From Multifurca ochricompacta (lineage: Eukaryota; Basidiomycota; Agaricomycetes; Russulales; Russulaceae), in the NCBI GenBank assembly GCA_022496185.1, contig WTXG01000040.1, positions 168,279 through 232,278 on the forward strand: a stretch of DNA of 64,000 bases, given 5' to 3'. A model generated the notes under the pieces. The model worked only from the letters and a program-made list of their open reading frames with translations, was not told where the DNA came from and ran no database searches. Positions 45,382-56,114 of this stretch are shown in pieces (the stretch's first letter is position 1; each line of letters starts with the position of its first letter). The translations under genes and the position numbers were made by a program.

Positions 45382-48300
45382 TCGGCTTGACCCCATTGGC
45401 CTGGGCAAGAGCACTCCATGTAACTTCTGTGTACACTAGTCGTTTCAAATCGTTAAAAATACCAGTACATTTTGAAACCAAACAGAAGACGGCCAACAGA
45501 CGAATATTGATCGACTCTGGAGCTACAGACAACTTCATTAGCCAACGACTTCAGAGGACGCTAGGACTGGGGATGCAGTTACTCCCCCAAGAGAAAAACA
45601 TTTGGAACATAGATGGGACAGCTAACAAAGCTGGGAAAATCACACATTGCTGTGATTTAGAAGTACAGGTTGGGGAACGAACGAAGCAACTTCGCTTCCT
45701 CATCACGGATCTAGGAGAGGAAGATATGGTTCTAGGATACCCATGGCTGGCAGCATTCGAACCTAAGATCAACTGGGCAGAGGCCACCATGGACAAAGAT
45801 TTCTACCCAGTTATCATTACGTCCCTAGGATACGATTACACTGCACGACACCCTCTCACCCATGCTATTGTCATGGGATCAGCCGTCACCTGGAGTGACG
45901 TGGAACCTGTGGATCAGGTGTACTGTTATGTTATGAAAGCATCAGAACTGGCCCAGGCAGAGGCACAGAAGAATCCAGAAAGAACGTTTGAAGAAGTAGT
46001 CCCAGCGGAATATCATCGACATTGGAAGGTCTTCTCAGAGGAAGAATCACAGCGCTTCCCTCCCTCTCGACCTTGGGACCATGCTATTGACTTTGTCCCG
46101 GATGCCCCGCGATCGGTGGACTGTAAAATCTATCCCCTATCACAGCCGGAAAAAGAAGCGCTTTCTACCTTCCTGGAGGAACACCTGGCGAAAGGATACA
46201 TACGACCCTCCAACTCGCCTTATGCATCACCCTTCTTTTTCATCAAAAAGAAGGACGGGAAACTGCGACTGGTACAGGATTACAGACGGATTAATGAACT
46301 CACGGTGAAAAATAATTACCCACTTCCTCTCATCTCAGAAATCATCGACAAAATGCGTGATAAAGCCCTGTTTTCAAAAATGGATGTTTGTTGGGGGTAC
46401 AATAACATTTGCATCCGAGAAGGTGACCAGCCCAAGGCCGCCTTCAAGACCAATCAAGGACTCTTCGAACCCAACGTTATGTTCTTTGGCTTGACGAACT
46501 CACTGGCAACCTTCCAGGCCATGATGAATCACATTTTCCGAGACCTGATCCTCACAGAAGAGGTCATGGTGTATATGGACGATATCCTGGTAGCTATGAA
46601 AAACGACATTCACCACCACCAAACCCGAGTTCACAAGGTACTAGAAATCCTGGCAAAACATGACCTATATCTGAAGCTGGCCAAATGTTCCTTCGAACAG
46701 AAGACTGTTGAATATCTGGGTGTTATCCTGGAAGGGGGGCAAGTGCGTATGGACCCTGTAAAAGTGCAAGGCATTTGAGAATGGACCGCCCCTCAGTGTA
46801 CCAAGGACATCAGATCGTTTATTGGATTTTGCAATTTCTACCGACGCTTTGTCAAGGGATTCTCAGCTATCGCTCAACCACTCAATGACTTGTTGAAGAA
46901 AGACATGCCCTGGCACTGGGACAAACTACAACAGAAAGCATTTGACCAGATAAAAGCGATTATCAGCTCCGAGCCGGTTCTTATCCAACCAGACCTGGCC
47001 AAACCCTTTGAACTGGAGGTTGATGCTTCCATGTATGCCAATGGCGCAGTCTTATCACAAAGAGATACTGGGGGATTCTTCATCCCGTTGCATTCTACTT
47101 GGAAACATTCTCACCAGCAGAAAGAAATTATGACATTTGGGACAGAGAACTATTGGCTATCGTTAAAGCATTACGACATTGGCGACCATACTTGGCTGGA
47201 TCTCCGCACAAGACCATCATCTATACAGACCACTCCAACCTTTTGTACTGGAGAGAACTGCACAAGATCAGTCACGGATAGCACGGGAAGTCCTGGAGCT
47301 CGAAGAATAAACTTCACACTCAAGCACCTACCTGGAGCTCGCAATGCATGAGCTGATGCCCTGTCTAGACCAATCGGATGAGATGAAGGGGAAAACGACA
47401 ATGACAATATCGTCGTTTTACCAGAAGATGTCTTTGCAAGACCGCTGTTGTTAGCCTCCATGACATGGATCTATGGGCCCAAGTAACACAGAACATGAAC
47501 CAGGAACTGTGCAAATCCTGGGCAGAGCCGCATAACATAAAAATGAAAGACGGCCTCTGGTGGAAAGACGGCAATCGATTGGTTGTCACCGGTGGCGACA
47601 ACATTAAGAGGGGGGTGATTCATTTTCACCACAATCTTCCCTCTGCAGGACACCCGGGGATTGCAAATACATACGCCCTTGCCAAACGAGATTACTGGTG
47701 GCCAAACATGAAAAAGGATGTGAAGCATATGTCAAAGGATGCGCAGAATGCCAGGCAAACAAAGTAAACACTCACCCAAGACCGCTGGCACTTTCACCCA
47801 TTACGCCAAGCAACAGCTCCCTTCCAGACCATCGCCATGGACTTATTGTCAAACTCCCACAATCACAAGGATACGACTCGATACTCACCATCACGGACCA
47901 TGACTATTCAAAGGCCGCCCTCTTCATCCCCTGTAATGAGACAATATCAGCGGAAGGAGTTGCGAAACTCTACCTGGACCATGTCTATCGGCATTATGGA
48001 CTGCCGCAGAAGATTATTTCTGACCGAGACCCACAGTTTGCCTCCATGTTCGCACGAGCCCTCTGTAAACGTCTCGACATTCAGCAGAACATCTCTACCG
48101 TATCACCCCCAGACAGACGGACAGTCGGAGCGGACAAATCAATGGCTAGAACAATATCTTCGATTTTGGTGTAACGAACGACAGAACGACTGGGCAGAAT
48201 GGCTGGCGACAGCTGAGTTTGCGCACAACAGTTGGCCAAATGGAACGACGAAGACCACTCCCTTCTCCTTATTATGGGATGGAACCCTCGCACCACATGG

Positions 48301-48890
48301 ACAGACAACCCACGAATGTACCATCTGTGACACAGCGTATCAGCCAATGGGAGGAAATACGGGAATCGGCCAGTAGAAACCTTCAGAAGGCGCAAAGGAC
48401 CCTAGCGAGAAGCCTACTAAGTTTACGCCCTACCAGGTCGGAGATCAAGTCTGGTTAGAAGGGCGCAATATCCACACGTCACACCCAATGGCAAAATTAG
48501 CTCCCAGGCTCACGGCCCCTTTGTAATTGAACAGAAGCTCTCAGACATCACGTACAAGCTCACGTTACCTGCCACCTGGAAATACATCCCGTCTTCCATG
48601 CTAGCCTTCTAACCGTACAAAGAAACTGCCATTCATGGACAGAACTTTCCCAGACCCCCCCTGACCTCGTTGACGGAGAACCGGAATGGGAAGTAGAACG
48701 CATTGCCGATGCCAAATGGAAGGGTCGAGGACGTAATCGGAAGCTTCACTATCTGATCAAATGGAAGGGATTCCCAGATGCCGACAACTCGTGGGAACCT
48801 GCTGCGGATGTCTTTGGCCAACCGAAGACTTCTATAGACGCCACCCAGAGGCAGATAAAGAGCCGGAGAAAATACGAGTGCTGAACAGCT
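45378..48890 (+). pseudogene. Gypsy 1 Pol (protease, RT, RNase H, integrase, chromodomain) with stops and frameshifts
   Basis: Pol lies in the -1 frame relative to gag at GGATTTTTGA. Protease ILIDSGATDNF (about 45,507); RT with FSKMDVCWGYNNI and catalytic VYMDDILVA (about 46,570). A TGA at 46,776-46,778 replaces CGA (Gypsy 2 reads QGIREW). RNase H: ELEVDASMYANGAV, then a frameshift near 47,085 and a stop after HKISHG. Integrase: H2C2 zinc finger (GHPGIANTY, CAECQANK), core D (ITDHD), D (SDRDPQF), E (GQSERTNQWLE), with frameshifts near 47,730 and 48,110. Chromodomain: HYLIKWKGFPDADNSWEP (about 48,750-48,800). Confidence 0.88.
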
Positions 48891-48920
48891 CTCTCCCCCA
48901 CAACTGCCTAGAAATCGCCC

Positions 48921-50105
48921 ATGTCCTCTTCCAAGATCCACACCTCGGCCGCCATCGATGCGTTTCCCGTACTTACTCCTGTGCATCCTCCTTCTCGCCC
49001 ACTTTCTCCTATTGACCACGATGCGACCGCCCAAGTGGCCCAAGGGGACAGAATCATCGACATCGATGAAGATTTTAATCTGCCGAACACCCCCATCCCA
49101 ACGACCTGATCGACGTAGACTTCGGCGACGAGTCCCCTGATTCCCCTTCTTCCCCAACGACCCCAACTCACATTTTACTTCCCACTCATGATCCCATCGT
49201 CCAAGAATGACGGCACCACGGAGGTGGCCAAGTATATTTATTACACCAACGAAGGTATGGATGTGGCTGGGATGCTTGGAGAAAGGAGGGCCTGTCTATG
49301 GGGCCCCAGTCTACCTCGAAGAGAAGGACATCAGGCGACTACACTATGTCCTAGGGCCCGAACATTTACAACACCTCTCAGCCCACGACCCACACGCCTT
49401 TGCAATTAACGAAGTGCTTCGGGACCTGCGGATGCCACACTGACTGCCGAAGTTGCACGACTTCGCAAGTTCAGGGCTTCGGACAACTTAGAGATGCAGC
49501 GCCGCAACTACAAACGGCAAATGGTAAGGATCAATCAGGGGGTTTTTGACATAGAACATCACCTGGCAAGCATTAGGATGAGGTTGGAAAAAGGAGAGGC
49601 ATACCAGACTATTTCTGAACGGTACGCCGATATTTTTGCGTGACCACTCCCTCGTCGCCACCTCGACCTTGCACCCCGGCTTAATCCTCACTGCTTCGAA
49701 ATGCCACGCCTCCATGAAAACCCCAATGGCAAGCTTTGCTGGCATTGCAGCAGCAAGTATCACCTCAGTTGGTGCTGCCCTACAGCTGCGAAACAATGCT
49801 GACACTGCCAAAGTACCTCGCACTGGAGTCCCCAATGCTTATTCCGACGACTCACACAGGCTCCAACTGTCCAGAACCCCTCAGGGTGGTGCGGCAAGTG
49901 TCTCTCCCACAATGCCGGTCATCGAGAGATCGACTGCCATGTTTACGATGGCTGCTTTCGCTGTGGGAGACGAGGGCCCTATGGTTTTCTACGAACACAC
50001 GTTTGCCCCACCGATGAAGAAAAGGAGAACTACGACATGGACCATTACGCCGTAGCCGACGACTACCTCTCCCTAGTCCAGGATGACGACAGTGCGCCAA
50101 TCTAG
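48921..50105 (+). pseudogene. Gypsy 1 ORF3: zinc-knuckle protein downstream of Pol (decayed)
   Basis: It starts at ATG 48,921 (MSSSKIHTSAAIDAFPVLT), has Pro/Ser-rich then acidic segments, then a conserved core (KYIYYTNEGMDVAG, YGAPVYLEEKDIRRLHY, HAFAINEVLRDLRMP). A coiled-coil-like stretch (RINQGVFDIEHHLASIRMRL) follows. The C-terminus has four Cys/His clusters: CWHCSSKYHLSWCC; QC-stop-HCQSTSHWSPQC; CGKCLSHNAGHREIDC; CFRCGRRGPYG. It ends DDDSAPI-stop (about 50,105). Frameshifts near 49,105 and 49,215 and several TGA codons break it. A homologous ORF sits in the same place in Gypsy 2, so it is a true part of these elements. I know of no name for it. Confidence 0.7.
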
Positions 50106-50136
50106 CTGGCTCTGCTAGGACTTAGAGAGGGGGTAA

Positions 50137-50731
50137 TGTTACAAACCCCGTTGTGTCGTCTTCATTTTCCCTTTGACATCACATAACACCCCGCTTGGAT
50201 CTGTTTGCCCCTTTGTTGACTCTGTTATGACTTCCTTTGTGTATATTTGTTCCTTATCTTTGACCAAGGCTGTGCTTATCTCTGACTCATACCTTACACA
50301 AGAACTCTTACGTATTTTCCCACCAGAATTGCGATTATACCGAATCTGTCTATGTATATTCTCATCTGGCCCACTTGACTCCATTCCCTCTTTGGATAGA
50401 TTGCGACTTCATTGATACACCGAGTACGATACTCCGATTCAGACTCCGATCTCTATTATGTATATAAGGCCTGCCTAGATAGCCTGTATGCCTTAGACTC
50501 GACTTCTTAATCGACTTGGTGCATTACCTTCTGGGTGATTCCTAAGACCCGACTCTTGAATTGTCTCAGTGCTTCTGGCACTTTTCCGCTCACCAATACT
50601 AAGGGATTAGCTCCTTGGTACCGACTTTTCACCTGAACTCCATATACTTGAAAGACAGTATACACCTGACCTCGTAGTTTTGCTATGCGACTTATCACAC
50701 GTCGTGACGAACGCCCGCACCAGGCGTTACA
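50137..50731 (+). repeat. Gypsy 1 3' LTR
   Basis: 595 bp, TGTTACAAACC…GGCGTTACA. It differs from the 5' LTR only at CpG-type sites and has no indels. Confidence 0.92.
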
Positions 50732-50812
50732 AGAGGGACAAACACATCCAAGCAGCAGGTCATGTGAAAAGAAAAGGGAATGAGGCAACGCAGCAGGGTT
50801 TGTAACAAACCC

Positions 50813-51990
50813 ATATGGGCCACGTTGCCCACACTGGTGGCACAGGTTGTGGATTGGACAGTTGAGTTTGTGATGTCCCAAGTTGTGGCATAGACACTTG
50901 CTGCACCAACCTGATGGATTGATGATTCTTGGGGCCACACCTACATGGCAGAAAATGCAGAACCTACTCCAGTGCAGGTTGCTACAGCAGTGGCGGCACC
51001 ACTTGTGATTGAGAGGGCAGTTCCAACTGATGTGGTACTTGCTATCACATTGCCAACACGTCTCTCCTCAGGGGTTCTCGTGCATGTGTGGCATCTCGAA
51101 TTGGTTGGGCAGCAGCATCAGTGCAGCTCCTAGTGTCCATGGTGGAAGGGGGCATGCATAAGTGTCTGTGTACCTCTTGGCAATAGTTTGATACACATCC
51201 CCCCATTCCAGCCTTTTTTGGATCTCAACCAACTCTTGCTCCACCTGGAACATCCCACTGGTCAGCCTCATCATTTGTTTTGCATGTTCCTTGTATTGAG
51301 TGTTGAGCATAGTGCACAACGTCAGGTTCTTCCACAGTCTCATGACCTCAGCCTTAAGACGCGGAAGGTGCATGTCATTCAGGACCTCATCTATTGCAAA
51401 GGCCCGTGAGTCTTCAGCAGCTAAATGTCCTAGCTGCTCGTCACTCATTGTATGGTGGAGGCGGCCTGTATACCTTTCCTCCAGATAGACTGGCGCCCCA
51501 TAGATGGGGCCGTTCTTCTTCATACACCCTGTGACATCCATACCTCCATTTGTGTAGAAGATATACTTGGCTATGGTGACTGTCCCATCAGCCATAGTGA
51601 TCTCCAATGGGTAGTACATCGAGGAGTTTGGGTTATTGGTGAAGAAGGGGAATTCTGGAACCTCATCATCTAGCTCCATACCTAACAAGTCATTTGGGTG
51701 TGGCTCCTCACAGTGTTCGAAGTCATCATTGGGGTTGGGCGACTGGTTCTTTACTCATGCCTCTGCTGCTTCATAGTCAATGGGCGAAGGGGGACACATC
51801 GAAGGGTGAGCGGATGGGAAGTTTTCCACAACTACAGTGGAAGAGGTAAAAGCGTCGATGGCAGTGTTGGTAGCGATGAAAGACATAATGGATTGGATAG
51901 TGGTAGGATGTTGCTGGGAGAGCATGTACTGGGGAATTCGATCAGGGTCTGGGGGTTCATCCTTTTAATCATCTCTGGGCACTTCTGGGT
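50813..51990 (-). pseudogene. Gypsy 2 ORF3: zinc-knuckle protein downstream of Pol
   Basis: The longest open piece is 51,068-51,688 (FPFFTNNPNS, KYIFYTNGGMDVTG, YGAPVYLEERYTGRLHH, AFAIDEVLNDMHLP, then a coiled-coil-like stretch). A TGA follows HMHENP, after which the frame continues with CWQCDSKYHISWNC, CRHCCSNLHWSRFC, CSKCLCHNLGHHKLNC and CHQCGQRGPYG. The N-terminal part reads MCPPSPIDYEAAEA-stop-V, matching RPLSPIDHDATAQV in Gypsy 1. The protein ends at 42,555-42,711. Conservation of motifs in two diverged elements supports former function. Confidence 0.7.
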
Positions 51991-53256
51991 GTTGGTGGTG
52001 GAACTCCGAGATAAGAGTCAGGGCGAAGATATTCCCAGCTGGTTCCCACAAATTGTCAGAGTCTGGGAATCCCTTCCAGCTAATCAGGTAATGCAGTTTG
52101 CACCCTCAGCCTTTTCGTGTGGAGTCTAGAACACACTCCACTTCCCACTCTGCTTCTCTGTCAATAAGGTCAGGTGGGGGTCTCGGGAAATTCTCTCCAT
52201 GCATGGAGGTTTCCTTATATGGGGTTAGGAGTTTGGCATGGAAGACTGGGTGGATCTTCCATTTTGGCGGCAACTGTAGCTCATAGGACATGTCTGACAG
52301 CTTCCATTTGATCTGGAACGGTCCATGGCGTCGGGGTGCCAGTTTGGCCAAGGGGTGTGACATGTGAATATTCCTTCCCTTGAGCCATACCCAGTCATTG
52401 GTTTGATAAGGTGTGAATGTTCCTGGCTGCACCGATAAGAGCTGTTGTGCCTTTGCTAGGTTTTCATTGGCCGATTGTCATAACTCTTCCCATTGGCTGA
52501 CCCGTTGAGTCATGGATGGGACATTAGTGGGCTTATCTGTCCATGTGGCACATGGAGTCCATCCCATGATAAGGGAGAAGGGAGTAGCTTTTGTCATCCC
52601 ATTGGGCCATGAGTTATGTGCAAACTCCGCAGTTGGTAGCCATTCTGCCCAGTCGTCTTGTCATCTGTTACACCAGAACCACAGGTATTGTTCTAGCCAT
52701 TGGTTCATTTGTTCTGATTGTCCATTGGTCTGTGGGTGGTATGTGGTGGATATATTCTGTGTGATATCCAATGTCTGACATAGAGCTTTAGCAAATGCCA
52801 ATGTGAACTGGGTGTTGTGGTCAGATATGATCTTCCTGGGGAGTCCATAATGGCAATAGACATGATTTAGGTATAGTTTCGCCACTCCCTTGGCTGTGAT
52901 GGTCTCTTTACAGGGTATGAATAGGGCTGCCTTGGAGCAGTCATGGTTGGTAATAGTGAGAATGGTGTCAAAGCCTTGGGACTCGGGTAATTTGACAATG
53001 AAGTCCATGGCGACAGTCTGAAATGGGGTCAACAAGATAGGAGTGATTGGATATATTGGCAGGGTTTTTGGGTGTGTATTGACTTTGTTGGCTTGACACG
53101 CTGCACATCCCTGTACATAGTCTTCAATGTCCTTCTTCATATTGGGCCACCAGTAGTCTCGTTTGGTGAGGGCATAAGTGTTGGCAATGCCAGGGTGGCC
53201 AGCAGAAGGGAGATCATGGTGAAAATGGATCACCCCCCTCTTAATGTTGTTGCCAC

Positions 53257-53478
53257 TGTTGGCTAAACATGCACCCCGATCAAGGGACCTTAAACAGGAC
53301 CCTGGCTCACACACTAGAAAAGAAATGGCCACGTTGGGGATTGAACCCAAGACCTCTGGACAAGCCGGGTCCGGTGCTCTAAACCACTGAGCTACATGGC
53401 CTCAGGTTCATAGTGGTACACAACCTCCTATATGAGGTCATGCAGAGTTGCATCGTGCAACACCTGACTGTGTCAACA
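53257..53478 (-). mobile_element. 222-bp LTR-like element with an embedded tRNA-like sequence (TSD GCCAC)
   Basis: Minus-strand ends are TGTTGACACAG…TTTAGCCAACA, that is TG…CA with a short inverted repeat TGTTG/CAACA. GCCAC is duplicated at 53,252-53,256 and 53,479-53,483. Removing the element and one GCCAC restores the Gypsy reading (CTTGTTGTCACTGGTGGC joined to AACAACATTAAG, as in Gypsy 1). It encodes no protein. The structure fits a solo LTR or miniature LTR element (TRIM); a tRNA-derived SINE would not be expected to have these ends. Confidence 0.8.
53327..53401 (-). tRNA. tRNA-like sequence inside the 222-bp element (probably not a working tRNA)
   Basis: The sequence folds as a tRNA: acceptor GGCCATG/CGTGGCC, D stem GCTC/GAGC, T stem TTGGG/CCCAA with loop TTCAATC. 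Internal promoter boxes are present: A box TAGCTCAGTGG and B box GGTTCAATCCC. The anticodon arm is weak: stem GGAC/GTCC plus one mismatch, loop CCGGCTT. This would give anticodon GGC but has C instead of T at position 33. So the pol III promoter may be live even if the tRNA is not. No CCA is encoded, as usual in eukaryotes. Confidence 0.6.
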
Positions 53479-54545
53479 GCCACCAGTGACAACAAGTTGG
53501 TCTCCATCCTTCCACCAGAGGCTGTTAATCTCTTTTAGATTATGTGCATTGGCCCACAAGTGACATAGTTCTTGGTTCATGTTTTGTGAGACTTGTGCCC
53601 ATAGGTCCATATCATGGAGGCTGACTATGGCAGTTTTTGCAAATACCTCTTCTGGGAGGATGGTTATGTTGTCATTGTCATCTTCCCCTGTATGCATATC
53701 TGGCCTTCATGACAGTGCATCCGCTTGTGCATTCTGACTTCCTGCAATATGCTTTAGAGTGAAGTTGTATTCTTTGAGTTCCAGGACTTCTTGTGCTATG
53801 CATCAACTGATTTTATGGGGTTCCTTCCAGTATAATAGGTTGGAATGGTCAGTGTAAATGACTGTCTTATGAGGATTCCCTGCAAGATAGGGTCGCCAAT
53901 GTTGCAGTGCCTTGACTATGGCTAAGAGTTCCCTGTCCCAAATGTTGTAGTTTCGTTCAGCAGATGAAAAGGTTTCCAAATAGTATGCCACTGGGTGAAG
54001 TGTTTGCGAACCATCTCTTTGATACAGCACCGCCCCATTTGCAAAGTGGGAGGCATCCACTTCCAATTCGAAGGGGTGACTCAGATCGGGTTGGATGAGT
54101 ACTGGCTCTGAGCCAACCAGGTCTCTGATCTTTTCAAATGCTCATTGTTGTTCAGTATTCCAATGCCACGGCACATCCTTTTTCAGGAGGTCATTTAGTG
54201 GTCACACAATACCTGAGAATCCCTTGACAAAACATCGGTAGAAATTGCAAAATCCAATGAAGGATTGGACGTCCTTGACACAAGTCGGCATTGGCCATTC
54301 TCGAATCCCCTGTACTTTAACTGGGTCCATCTGCACTTGTCCTCCTTCTAGGATAACTCCTAGGTACTCAATGCTCTGCTGTTCAAATGAACACTTCACT
54401 GGTTTGAGGTACAGATCATGCTCATGCAGGATATCCAACACCTGATGTACTCGCTCCCGATGGTGATTCAAATCATTGGTGGTGGTGACCAAGATGTCAT
54501 CCATGTAGACCACCACCTCACCAGTGAGGATGAGGTCACGGAAGA

Positions 54546-54992
54546 TGTCGCACACAGGTCCTTCGGCGTGCGTCAGTTCGGGTCAGTCAGGGTCACAGTA
54601 AATTAAGGCAATCAAGGTAGGCAGGTGTCACACAGCGTGCGGCCAGTATGGATCAAGGCAACGAGTCTGAACGTCGCATGTGAAGTCAGGGTGTTCAGAT
54701 AGCAAGGCAAGAGCCTTTGCTGGAGTTACTGGTGAGCCAAACCCTCTCAAGTCACATCTTGGAAGAGGGCTGAAGGGACTTCCTAAGGACCTTTGATTGG
54801 TACAAGGAGAACAGACTTAGCCTGTCCTTGGATTTATTGAAGTCCTTAAATACAATATAGCTATTATGAAGTCATAGTCTAGATGTAATGTACTATGATA
54901 TCATACTAAGGTCACAAGGTCTATGACATCAAAAGAGAGGGGCATAGAAGAAAAAAGGAGGAAAGCTGAAACAGCAGCAAGAAAATGTCACA
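54546..54992. mobile_element. 447-bp solo LTR in Gypsy 2 RT (TSD GAAGA)
   Basis: Ends TGTCGCACACAGG and AAAATGTCACA (TG…CA). GAAGA is duplicated at 54,541-54,545 and 54,993-54,997. Removing it joins the RT frame (MNHIFCDIF with RDLILTGEV). It is unrelated in sequence to the other LTRs in the window, so it marks another LTR family. Confidence 0.8.
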
Positions 54993-56114
54993 GAAGATGT
55001 GATTCATCATAGACTGAAATGTTGCTGGTGAATTTGTGAGTCCGAAGAACATGACATTTGGTTCAAACAACCCTTGGTTCGTCTTAAATGCTGCTTTGCA
55101 TTGGTCGCCTTCTTTGATCCTGATGTTGTTGTAACCCCAATGCACATCCATTTTTGAAAAGAGGGATTTATCCTGCATGGTGTCAATGAGTTCAGAGATG
55201 AGTGGAAGGGGGTAGGCATTTTTCATGGTATAAGCATTAATCTTCTGGTAGTCCTGGACTGGTCGCAACTTGCCATCCTTCTTTTTGATGAAGAAGAAGG
55301 GTGAGGCATATTGTGACTTGGATGGACGGATATACCCTTTTGCCAGATGCTCTTCAAGGAACTCAGTAAGTGCAACTTGCTCAGATTGGGACAGCAGGTA
55401 AATTTTGCAATCTATGGCAGCTGGTGTATCAGGGAGGAGGTCAATGGCATGATCCCACAGTTGCTCTGGTGGAAAGTGGTGCAATTCCTCCTCAGAGAAC
55501 ACCTTCCAATGTTGATGGTAAGTGCTTGGTACTACGTTGCGATAGGTTTTCTCAGCATGCCCTTGGATTGCCTTCTGGGCCAGTTCTGACACTTTGGTGG
55601 CATAACAGTGGCCGGGGTTGTCCTCTTCCTCTGTATGTGTAGCCCTTGGCACTGGATGTCTGACTGTGTAATCATAGCCAAGCAATGTGATGATGGTCGG
55701 GTATGAGTCTTTATCCATTGTTGCATCGGCCCAGTTAATCTTTGGTTCAAAAGCAGCAAGCCATGGGTACCCCAGAATAAGGTCTTCGTCTCCTAGATCA
55801 GTAATCAGGAAGTGAATGACTTTCATTACTTCTCCAACTTGGATGTTCAAGTTGGTATAGTGGGTAATCTTTCCAGCGCGATTGGCTGTCCCATCAATAT
55901 TCCAAATGTTCTTTTCCTGGGGAAGTGCCAGCTTCCCTAGGCCCATTGTTTTGATTAGTCAAGGATGAATAAAGTTGTCTGTAGCTCTGGAGTCTACTAG
56001 AATGTCTCAGTCAGCTGTCCTCTGTGTAGTTTCAAAATGAACTGGTATTTTTAATGACTTGAATCGACTAGCATACACAGAGGTGACATGGAGTGCTCAT
56101 GCCCAGGCCGATGG

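Larger units (their letters stand above)
43235..50731 (+). mobile_element. Gypsy 1 (family B), full-length chromodomain LTR retrotransposon, 7.5 kb
   Basis: 595-bp LTRs at 43,235-43,829 and 50,137-50,731, TSD AGAGG on both sides (43,230-43,234 and 50,732-50,736). Internal order: gag, protease, RT, RNase H, integrase with chromodomain, then an extra ORF3 and a purine-rich tract GAGAGGGGGTAA before the 3' LTR. LTRs differ at 18 positions, all explained by CpG transitions. Pol carries nonsense and frameshift changes, so it is not autonomous now. Confidence 0.92.
42712..50807 (-). mobile_element. Solo LTR of Gypsy family B, interrupted by Gypsy 1 (TSD AACCC)
   Basis: It starts TGTAATGCCTGG and ends TTTGTAACA, with AACCC on both sides (42,707-42,711 and 50,808-50,812). 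LTR sequence occupies 42,712-43,234 and 50,737-50,807 (about 594 bp). It is a diverged, reverse-oriented version of the Gypsy 1 LTRs, so Gypsy 1 inserted into a solo LTR of its own family in the opposite orientation. Confidence 0.88.
52030..56110 (-). pseudogene. Gypsy 2 Pol, broken by stops and two insertions
   Basis: Readable parts on the minus strand: protease-like region (IWNIDGTANRAGKITHY, about 55,900); RT (FSKMDVHWGYNNIRI; VYMDDILVTT at about 54,500); RNase H (MEVDASHFANGAVLYQRD, YTDHSNLLYWKEPHK); integrase (HFHHDLPSAGHPGIANTYAL, CAACQANKVNTHP, ITNHD, SDHNTQF, GQSEQMNQWLEQYL); and chromodomain (YLISWKGFPDSDNLWEP, about 52,050). Insertions at 53,257-53,478 (integrase) and 54,546-54,992 (RT), several TGA stops, and a frameshift before the chromodomain inactivate it. 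Confidence 0.85.

Noticed and set aside
53327..53401. A functional host tRNA gene
   Set aside because: It lies inside a 222-bp inserted element, lacks T33 and has a mismatched anticodon stem. It is described as tRNA-like instead.
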